A stretch of DNA of 64,000 nt from Macrostomum hystrix (Eukaryota > Platyhelminthes > Macrostomidae): contig CATNEN010000003.1 in NCBI GenBank assembly GCA_950097015.1, positions 11,809,501 to 11,873,500 of the forward strand. Direction: 5' to 3'. Of the stretch, positions 47,966-59,100 are shown in pieces (within the stretch, counting starts at the first letter, position 1; each line of letters begins with the position of its first letter). A program made the translations under genes and the position numbers. The notes beneath the pieces were generated by a model that was not told the origin of the DNA, searched no databases, and saw only the letters and a list, made by a program, of their open reading frames with translations.

Positions 47966-48188
47966 CGGAGGGCTGCGGGCAATGGTACATCATTTGGCGA
48001 CACTAGACTCGCTGACTGCTGAGCACACACGCACACAGATACTGTACGCAGGCACACGCGCTTACACAGGTGTGCCCTGAATTTCTCATCGTCAGGCAGT
48101 GTACGCTCTCGCTGTGCCTCTAATGAATGTGGCTTCGTCACGGAATCGAGCTCAGTGACCTTGGTGCGAGAGGCAAACGCGTTAAATT
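47966..48188 (-). mobile_element. SINE-B copy 6, internally deleted
   Basis: It runs from GGAGGGCTGCGGGCAATGG through CGCACACAGATACTGTACGC to the head (GAATCGAGCTCAGTGACC on the plus strand). It lacks the segment holding GGCGCAGCCGC present in other copies. Confidence 0.85.
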
Positions 48189-48833
48189 TTTCCAGGATTT
48201 CTGCAGAGGAAATTTTCTAGGGCCCAAATGCCATTGGCTGCTGCTGGGAAGCAGCTTTGACTAATCCGCTTGCACGGTCGCACGCTATTGGCTGAGTGCA
48301 GAAGCAGGCTAAATATCACATTCAAGGGCTGCGTATATCAACATCTCAGGTCGTAAACCAACTGAGCCTGTGGAGCTAAGTGAAATTTTATTCAACACAA
48401 AATTGATACAATTATACCAAGGACATTCACTGACATGTAAGTGATTTATTTTCTTTTTTTCTCTAAAATCGTGTGTCGCATCTTAGATGAATTATGCTTT
48501 CTTAATTGTAAACCATTGCTCGCGTGCAAAGCGCTATTTACTTTTTTGATGCAGCAAAGCTTGGTGACGATGAATTCTGGGCTGGGGGCGGGGACAGTTT
48601 GAACGATGCATTAGAAAACTGTTGCCACTCTGAAGACAACATCACGCGATCGTTCGCTTTGCTCAATCGAGAACAAAAACAGTCACTGATTGGGATTTCA
48701 TACTCACTTTGGTCTTTTTGTATAGCTTTTTAATTTAGAAGCCTTGAGTAATGAACAGGAGTCTAAAAAAGAAAATCACTCATCATTTGCCACAAGGACA
48801 GAAAAACGGACGCGAACACCGAAAGACGCTGCA
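48189..48833 (+). promoter_or_regulatory. Probable 5' leader region of the protocadherin gene
   Basis: Possible non-coding splice sites occur: a donor ACAT|GTAAGT at 48437-48443, and acceptors TTTTTTGATGCAG (to 48554) and TTTTTAATTTAG (to 48739). No TATA box is convincing. This is inference from splice-like words only. Confidence 0.3.
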
Positions 48834-51800
48834 ATGCGAATTCTTGTTCTGCTGTGCTCAGCAATGCTGCTTCCGCTGTCCAGTGCCATCCAGCGTCAGA
48901 AAGTATTCATCACTGTGGAAGAACAACCGCCAGGTACTCTGGTTGGTAGCCTCATGGACGATAGCGGCAGTGATAGTGGAGCCACATTCAACGTCATTCC
49001 GAAAAAGGGCGACAGTGGGGACGCGTACTTTAGTGTCGACCCAAACGGACAGGTGCGCGTTAAACAGCGAATCGATCGAGACAGACTGGACCAGTGCAGG
49101 ACTGTTAGGCAGGCAGTTCAGCAGCACCCGACGGAGCAGTGCGTGCTGACTCTTCAAGCATTTCGCATCGGCAGCTCCGGTCAGATGAGACTAGAAGACT
49201 CGCTTGAGATTCGAGTCGCGGTGCTGGATATCAACGACAACGCGCCATCGTGGCACCGGCTCAGCTTGGAGGCGCGCATCAGCGAGGATCACCAGGTGCG
49301 CCACACGTTTCGAGTCGAAGCTGCTCGTGATCCCGACTTCGGCCCGAACGGCACCATCAGCTACGAGCTTATCGACCCTACCGGAACCTTCTCAATAGCC
49401 AACTATCCTACTGACTCGTCTAGCGATTCAATCGCAATCAGCGTTGATAAGCCGCTGGATAGAGAGGCCATTGAGAAGTACAACCTGACTCTCGTTGCCA
49501 GGGACTCGGCCCCGACACCGAGAACGACCAGCGTTAAGCTGTTCGTCCTAGTTGACGATGTGAACGATCATGCGCCAGTGTTCAACCAGTCGCACTACAG
49601 TCTGGCTCTGCGTGAGACGGCGCCCTATCCTCAACCAATTCTCCAGCTTCACGCTACAGATCTCGATAAAGGCAGAAACAGCGAGGTTGAATACACATTC
49701 GCTGACGCCACTCCTGGCAGTGTCCTCGCCCAGTTTCGTCTGGACCGAATGCGCGGCAGTTTGTCGTTGAAGCAGCCGCTGGACTATGACCGAGTCGATA
49801 CCCGACAGTTTGAGTTCGCCGTCGTTGCTCGAGATCGGGCCCAGTCTCCTCGCTCGTCAACTGCCCAGGTGATCATCTCGGTGCTGGATGTGAACGACTC
49901 ACCGCCGCAACTGATCATCTACAGACTGAGCCTAACATCCGGTATGCGAGAGACGAACAAGCTCACGCTGTTAGAGAACTCACCAGTGAGCAGCCTGTTG
50001 GGCATTGGCGTGCTCACGGACGCAGATTCAGACGCTGCTGGGGACGCTAGCTGTGAAATCCAAGCCGACCAGAGCAACAACTTCCGGCTGAATCTATTCA
50101 ACGGGGATAGCAATCAGAAGACCTACCAGATTGTCAGTCGCCAAGTGTTTGACAGAGAACAGCAGGATAACTATCGACTGCGTATTCAATGCCGCGACCG
50201 CGGCTCTCCGCCGCTTTCAAGCACTTTCGACATCGACGTAGACATTGCAGATGTAAACGATGAAGTGCCAGCCTTTGCTCAGAGCCGCTATGAGTTCCCA
50301 ATGCGAGAGAACATGCTGCCAATGTCGCGGGTGGGCAGCATTGAGGCCACGGATCGCGACGCCGGTCAGAACGGTCGAGTGTCTTACACCATAGACCCGT
50401 CGTCTCCGGACGCTCACCTGTTTCGCCTCGGTGCCACTTCCCGGGGCGAAATTCTAACAGCAACGCGACTGGACCGAGAAGGCAAAGCAGAGCTCAGCTT
50501 CACACTGATCGCTACCGACCACGGCTCGCCAGCGTTGAACGCCACGACCAGGGTTGTTGTCCGAGTACTCGACGAGAACGACTCGCGACCGAAGTTCGCC
50601 GCTTCTGAGGTCACTTATGAACTTTTCGAAGGTGAGCCTATTGGCACTGCGGTAGGTAACCTGAGCGCTTTCGACGAGGACGAAGGTTTGAACGCGAACA
50701 TCACCTACGGGATTCATTCACCGGGTTCTATCGCCCTGCCTTTCACAATCATGCCGCTGGACCCAGGAGGTCGTGCCGCACAACTGCGCACAATCTCTGA
50801 GATTGACAGGGAGTCTTTAGCGCTCGGCGCCAACGCTGCTGATGAGAAGTCTTACACGTTCATTGTGCGAGCTGTTGATCGAGGGCATGCACCACTCACC
50901 GGCACGTGTCTCGTCAAGGTTTGTCTCGAAACTTATTATATCTTGTCTACTAATATTATGTCCGGGGAGTACTTGCGCACTGGGAAATAATTTTGTAATT
51001 CTGCTCATCCCGCTAACTCCTGAGCACACAACCCGACTTTGGTATACATACTTTTTCTGACTTTCTCATCGTCAGGCTGTGTACAATCTCACAGTGCCAG
51101 AGGGGTTGGTCAGGGGGTCAGTGGCAGGGCGGTTAACGTGTTTGCCTCTCGCACCAAGGTCCCTGAGCTCGATTCCGCTGCGAGGCCACATTTATTAGGG
51201 GAGCAGCCGCAGAGAAGGCTTGGGGGCTTGTCGTGCAATTTACGCGCAAGGCACAGTAAGAGTCTACACTGCCTGATGATTAGAAAATCAGGGCAGAAGT
51301 ACAAACCTGTGAGAGCATGTGCCTGCATACAGTATCTAGGTGCGTGTGTGCTCAGGAGTCAGCGGAATGGGCAGAACTGCCTCCTCGCTGGCTGCAGGTC
51401 TAGTGTCACCAAATGATGTGCCACTGCCCTCCTGCAATTATATTATCAATAGGGGTTGGCACTCAGGGGCGTAATTTGCCCGACAATCCTCCAAGCCTTC
51501 TCTAGGCGGCTGCGTCCCAAATGAATGCTGCCTTCGATATGAGATGCAAACGAATTATCCCTTCTTTATCTAAAAGCCTTGTCTAGGCGCTGATTAAATC
51601 TGAAATGTTTAATCGTATTTTTAATTACAGGTGATAATACTGGATCGCAACGACAACAGCCCAGACTGGATCGTGCCGTCGTCCCAGTTGGCTTCGATTA
51701 ACGTTTCCAGACACGAACAGATTGGCCGAGTCTTTATCGAACTTCGCGCCAAAGACGCCGACGATGGCATTTTCGGGCAGGTTCTGTACGCCATTGCGGA

Positions 51801-53476
51801 TGGCGACGCGCATGGCTTGTTCGTGCTGGATCCGAAGGAAGGCGGTTTGAGGCTGCGCCGGCAGCCAACTAGCACGGGAACTTACAAACTGACCCTGTCA
51901 GCCAGCGACTGTGCGGGCTGCAACCACAGTCGAAGCTCGCAGGCTCACCTCATTGTTAACGTGGTGGACGCACCGGCCAGGCTGCGGCCCAGACCCGAGG
52001 ATCACGGACGCGGAGGTGGCGATCGCGGCGGTGGAGGCGGAGGCAACGGCATCGGAGGAGCAGGCGGAACAACTGGTAGAGAAGAATTCAACGGCGCTGG
52101 ACTAAATGAGCAACACCTGATCATCGGGCTAATTATCTGCACAGTAGCTGTTGCCGTTTTAGCCGTATTTGCCGTCTTGCTAGCCAGGTGTCTGTTGGCG
52201 AGAATTGCTCGTGAGTTGTTCTTTCTTAATGAATGCAGATTGGAACTGATAAGTAACATGGCTGTAGGGCACCTTGAATAAGGTCAGGTCAGTTCACGAT
52301 GGGTCAGGTCAGTTCACGATGGTTCAGGTCAGTTCACGATGGGTCAGGTCAGTTCACGATGGGTCAGGTCAGTTCACGATGGTTCAGGTCAGTTCACGAT
52401 GGTTCAGGTCAGTTCAGGATGGTTCAGGTCAGTTCACGATGGTTCAGGTCAGTTCACGATGGTTCAGGTCAGTTCAGGATGGGTCAGGTCAGCTCAGGAT
52501 GGGTCAGGTCAGTTCAGGATGGGTCAGGTCAGTTCAGGATGGGTCAGGTCAGTTCAGGATGGGTCAGGTAAGTTCAGGATGGGTCAGGTCAGTTCAGGAT
52601 GGGTCAGGTCAGTACAGGATGGGTCAGGTAAGTTCAGGATGGGTCAGGTAAGTTCAGGATAGGTCAGGTCAGTTCAGGATATGTCAGGTCAGTTCAGGAT
52701 AGGTCAGATCTGTTCAGGATGGGTCAGATCTGTTCAGGATGGGTCAGATCTGTTCACGATGGGTCAGGTCAGTTCACGATGGGTCAGGTCAGTTCACGAT
52801 AGGTCAGGTCAGTTCAGGATGTGATTGGTTTTAGGCAAGAAGTTTAAGATAAGAATTAAAAAAAGTTCTAAATTACTTATTCACAAAAGTTCCACCAGAA
52901 GCTAGAATGTGTATCTGGGATAAATTTAAAGTGACAATAAGCATTTGAAATCCAGTCTGGCATTCTGACAGTTTGTCTGTCTTATGTGGAACAGGCAGAA
53001 GCATTTACAATTGTGTGCGTGGGGTAAAATGAGAGTGTTTATCAACTTGCATTTGCACTGTTCTAGATATATATGTCGAAATTTTTCATAAAATTAGCTC
53101 ATTTATCATTTCCTGTGTATATGTCAGGCTAGTCTGTGAAAAGGCTGTTTCTATCCACTTCCACTTTCTATCTGTCTCTCGTCTTCTTTGTTCTGTAGAA
53201 ACATTTTCACTCGCATTGTGCCCTCCAAAAAATCTCCAATGGACAGAGAGGACTACAGGAAGGAATGCTAGGCAGAGATTTTAGCCTCATAAATCTTAAC
53301 GGGTGCCAATTGCTGCGTTATCGAGGATATTAGAAGAATCGAGTGAAGAGAGAGACAGAGAGACAGAGAGATGGAGTCAGTGGAGGTGCCAGTTGGACTG
53401 TACCGCAAATCTTTCCAGGTTCGGAGGTCTGGAGTTTCTTTTGTCAATTCTGTGATAAATTGTCCCACTGCGCATG

Positions 53477-53554
<78 letters not shown>

Positions 53555-56155
53555 ACCAGCACTGGTAGTAATTTGTGTTTATAATCTGTCGGGCACAATT
53601 TAGTTTCCTGATCTTATTGCCTGGCTTGGAAAGTTTTCTATTGCAGTTTGGCTGAATTTACAATCTCGCCAAGGCAGGAAGTATGGGATCCCATCTGGAT
53701 GTCTCATAGCAGTTGAGCAGTAAAACTAATTCCCACATACAAATGAGCAAGCAAACGCAAGTTAAGAAATTGCGCCCCTGAGAATAGTCTCCGTCCAGAT
53801 GCTAGTCTCACTGCACCGGAGCTGCTGCAAATTGACACCAATCAGAATTCTGAAAGCGGGAGCCGACGGTTGACAGATTTTATAACCTACTCAATCTACT
53901 CATTTGTGCTCACCCAGGACATTGCCATCACAGCCTCCCCTGCCCTCCAACTGTGGCCGAGAAGTTTGGTCTAAAAAAGGAGACACGGAACTGACAAAAC
54001 AATAAAATTAGTGAATTCTGCTTTATAGCAATTGCCGCCATGAATTGCACGCATGAATGACTTGAGAATGCTCTTATTTATTACTAATGAGTTGTGGAAA
54101 CTACTGTACCGGCTTTTGTTTTGTCAGGACAAAAAATGAAACTGACACAGAGACTGACTGAACAATCTATAATTCAAATTGCTGGGTTTAAGTTAAAATT
54201 GGAATCTAGGAATATTATAAGTTTGAAACTCATTTTTAACTATTTAACTATTTTTAATATGGAACACCATACAATAGTTAGAAAAAAATTCTATCCACCA
54301 ATTTATCAATCGATCTATCTATCAAATTATCAATCGATCTATCTATCTATTTATCAATCGGATCTATCTATCTATTTATCAATCGATCTATCTATCTATT
54401 TATCAATCGATCTATCTATCTACGCTCGTATTTATCAATCGATCTATCTACCAATTTATCAATCGATCTATCTATCTATTTATCAATCGATCTATCTATG
54501 TATTTATCAATCGGATCTATCTATCTATTTATCAATCGATCTATCTATCTATTTATCAATCGATCTATCTATCTATTTATCAATCGATCTATCTATCTAT
54601 TTATCAATCGATCTATCTATCTATTTATCTATCGATCTATCTATCTATTTATCAATCGATCTATCTATCTATTTATCTATCGATCTATCTATCTATTTAT
54701 CAATCGATCTATCTGTCGGATAGCTTAGAAAAGTACCATTTGCGCGCCGCTCTATAACAGCTACTTTATTGTCATTTCAATACTCTCTATTTACTATCTG
54801 GCTATAGTTCACGTGCACCCATGTCACCCCACTGTACTGTCTTTAGATTTACAATGCTTACTTTCTCTCACTGATGCAAGGCGCTGTAGCACCCACCCCT
54901 AATCTCCTTCTAACAAATGCTGAGTCAGTCATTGAGTCTACGAGTACAATAAATATAAATATGACTGCGCGGACGCCAATGAATGCGTGCTTGTTTTCTA
55001 CTCCTAACTTACTCGTCTCAGAACCCATAATTTCACACTATCTATCTATTTATCAATCGATCTATCTATCTATTTATCAATCGATCTATCTATCTATTTA
55101 TCAATCGATCTATCTATCTATTTATCTATCGATCTATCTATCTATTTATCAATCGATCTATCTATCTATTTATCAATCGATCTATCTATCTATTTATCAA
55201 TCGATCTATCTATCTATTTATCTATCGGATCTATCTATCTATTTATCAATCGATCTATCTATCTACGCTCGTATTTATCAATCGATCTATCTACCAATTT
55301 ATCAATCGATCTATCTATCTATTTATCAATCGATCTATCTATGTATTTATCAATCGGATCTATCTATCTATTTATCAATCGATCTATCTATCTATTTATC
55401 AATCGATCTATCTATCTATTTATCAATCGATCTATCTATCTATTTATCAATCGATCTATCTATCTATTTATCTATCGATCTATCTATCTATTTATCTATC
55501 GATCTATCTATCTATTTATCAATCGATCTATCTATCTATTTATCAATCGATCTATCTATCTATTTATCTATCGATCTATCTATCTATTTATCTATCGATC
55601 TATCTATCTATTTATCAATCGATCTATCTATCTATTTATCAATCGATCTATCTATCTATTTATCAATCGATATATCTATCTATTTATCTATCGATCTATC
55701 TATCTATTTATCCATCGATCTATCTATTAATTTTTCCATCGATCTATCTACCAATTTATCCATCGATCTATCTACCAATTTATCCATCGATCTATCTATC
55801 AAATTATCAATCTATCTATCTATCAATTTCCGTACCGATCTGTCTATCAATTTTACAAACAATCCATCAACCAATTTTATCAATTCAAAATTTACCTACT
55901 TATCGTTCAATCTATCAGGCAGTTAAAAGATTAATAAATCGATCAAACGCCAATCAATCAATCTATAAATATTTCTTGGTGTGCTTCCATTAGTAAATAA
56001 TCTAACTTCATCAGTCAATCAATGTGTCAATCAAACTGACACATTTACGAATCCAATGCATCGATTCAAATGTTAAAGCTCGGCTATAAAAAAATTTCAG
56101 CATAATTTTTTTCTTTTAAAATCGACTTCAGAGCAGAAAAGATGCAGTGAGGCAT

Positions 56156-56194
<39 letters not shown>

Positions 56195-59100
56195 ATTCAA
56201 TGAAGAAAACTGTGCCTTTATTCTTACCTGTCTTTCCCTCCCATAGATTCTACCTGTAACTCATTTTACCAAAAGTTAAAAAAATGCTTCTTCTAACAGT
56301 AAACCTTGTCTAACAGTCTTCTTCTTCCGCAACAAAGCAGACGACGCTGCATCTTCTAAACGCTTGGCTAATTATTCTCAGAGTAAAGAAATTATATATG
56401 AATAATGGGAGATGTTCTAAGAAACATATGGGTAGGTCAATGAGGAGTGACTGCACCGACTCAGTTCTCAAACTCATTAAAATAGCTCCGTGGGGTTAAT
56501 GGTAGGGTCTGCAACTGAACTCAGCGTATGTGTGTTTGTCTCGAAATGTGTGATTCAAGAGTAGACAGTTTAAAAAAGTAAATTTTTCGTAACATCATTT
56601 GCTTCTTTTAACAGTCTATTAAAACCGTATCAGGGGTGAAGAAAACCTAATGAGTGACAATTCTACAACTGGCAACTTAATATAGAAGAAAAATGGCTTA
56701 ATTATTCATGAAATCATTATACACTGCCTTCCATTCTTTCTTCTGAAAGATTCTTTAACAAAATTCTACTCCATTCCGGATGCAGACTCCGGAGCGGCGA
56801 AACGAGCGATGCAGAAACAACAGGCTGACACAGATTTGGCCCATCAGGAGTCACTGCTGTACGGACAACGGATTGTGGTGAGCTGGGGTTTGGTGTCCAA
56901 CAGGTACACATTGTGTCTAACAGGTACATTGTGTCTAACAGGTACACATTGTGTCTAACAGGTACACATTGTGTCTAACAGGTACACATTGTGTCTAACA
57001 GGTACAGATTGTGTCTAAAAGGTACAGATTGTGTCTAAAAGGTCTAGATTGTGTCTAACAGGTACAGATTGTGTCTAAAAGGTACAGATTGTGTCTAACA
57101 GGTACGCATTGTGTCTAACAGGTACGCATTGTGTCTAACAGGTACACATAGTGTCTAACAGGTACGCATTCTATCTAACATGTACATATTGTGTGTCTAA
57201 CAGGTTTAAACTGTGTGTCTAACAGGTACAGATTGTGTATCTAACAGGTACAGATTGTGTCTAACAGGTACATATTGTGTCTAACAGGTACGCATTGTGT
57301 CTAACAGGTACGCATTGTGTCTAACAGGTACACATAGTGTCTAACAGGTACGCATTGAATCTAACATGTAACATATTGTGTGTCTAACAGGTTCAAATGT
57401 GTCTAACAGGTACAGATTGTGTCTAACAGGTACAAATTGTGTCTAACAGGTACAGATTGTGTCCAACAGGTACAGATTGTGTCTAACAGGTACTCTGTAC
57501 CTTAGGATGCAGTCTCTTTCTAACAGGATGCAGTCTCTGTCTAACAGGATGCAGTCTCTGTCTAACAGGCTGCAGTCTCTGTCTAACAGGATGCAGTCTC
57601 TGTCTAACAGGATGCAGTCTCTGTCTAACAGGATGCAGTCTCTGTCTAACAGGATGCAGTCTCTGTCTAACAGGATGCAGTCTCTGTCTAACAGGATGTA
57701 GTCTCTGTCTAACAGAATGCAGTCTCTGTCTAACAGGATGCAGTCTCTGTCTAACAGGATGCAGTCTCTGTCTAACAGGATGCAGTCTCTGTCTAACAGG
57801 ATGCAGTCTCTGTCTAACAGGATGCAGTCTCTGTCTAACAGGATGCAGTCTCTGTCTAACAGGATGCAGTCTCTGTCTAACAGGATGCAGTCTCTGTCTA
57901 ACAGGATGCAGTCTCTGTCTAACAGGATGCAGTCTCTGTCTAACAGGATGCAGTCTCTGTCTAACAGGATGTAGTCTCTGTCTAACAGAATGCAGTCTCT
58001 GTCTAACAGGATGCAGTCTCTGTCTAACAGGATGCAGTCTCTGTCTAACAGGATGTAGTCTCTGTCTAACAGAATGCAGTCTCTGTCTAACAGGATGCAG
58101 TCTCTGTCTAACAGGATGCAGTCTCTGTCTAACAGGCTGCAGTCTCTGTCTAACAGGATGCAGTCTCTGTCTAACAGGATGCAGTCTCTGTCTAACAGGA
58201 TGCAGTCTCTGTCTAACAGGATGCAGTCTCTGTCTAACAGGATGCAGTCTCTGTCTAACATAAAGGTTTTAATGCCTAACATTCCTTCAGCAAGGGGTCA
58301 TTCGTGATGGGATCCGCCTATTAAAAATGTGAGTCCTTGCCCCTCATTGGGAAAATATCCTAAGCATTGCAGCCAATTAAAGTAGGCTTAATTGTTGAGT
58401 GTTTTAGAAATTCCCCTTTTTCTTTTTTCCCATTCCCCTAGGAGAGTCGGCGAAGCTTGAGAAGTTTTATCTTCAATCTAGAATTTCTGTTGCGTGTTCA
58501 TTCCGTACCCAATTCAATCAATGTGGAAGCTGATGTTGAAACTAACGGCCAAAAAAGTAAAGAAAACTACATAGGGGGGGAAATTGTCAAATAATAAATT
58601 CAGCTTCATTGCGTGTTCTTGACCTAAGAGAATGAGGAACAGAGTGATAGAGAGGGAGGGAGAGAGTGAAATGGGATTGACAAGGGGGGATGGCAGTGGT
58701 TGGCCAGAAATCCCCTAAAAATACTGTCCCTAGAATCTTGTCACGAGAAGAATCTTTGAACTGCAATTGAAAATAATTTAGTAACTTTTATTCGAGATTC
58801 CGGTACTTTTGATTGAAAAATTTCGATGTATAATTTATAGACTGTTTTAAAATAGTTCCCAGTAATTTATGTAGAGATTGTAGAAGGGCTTACGTACAAA
58901 ATACGTGTTAGATGCAAAAGTCACCTGTTAGACATGTGTTAGACACTGAAGTCACCTGTTAGATAGCTGCTAAATACAGAAGTCACCTGTTAGATATGTG
59001 TTAGATACTGAAGTCACCTGTTAGACATCCGTTAGACACTGAAGTCACCTGTTAGATATGTGTTAGATACTGCAGTCACTTGTTAGATATGTGTTAGATA

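Noticed and set aside
48744-48833. N-terminal extension of the protocadherin before residue 1
   Set aside because: The open frame has no ATG upstream of 48834 and would bury a clear signal peptide.
53199-53270. Extra protocadherin exon after the acceptor TTCTGTAG
   Set aside because: The protein-like frame ([13 protein letters not shown]) needs phase 2 but the preceding exon ends in phase 1, a stop follows soon, and no donor is present.
56133-56270. Protocadherin exon with CAG tract after the acceptor GACTTCAG
   Set aside because: No donor follows, and both usable frames end in stops; exon 56786-56877 fits phase directly.
54094-58307. [16 protein letters not shown] and MQSLSNR repeat frames
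   Set aside because: Translations of the protocadherin intron 2 and 3 arrays.
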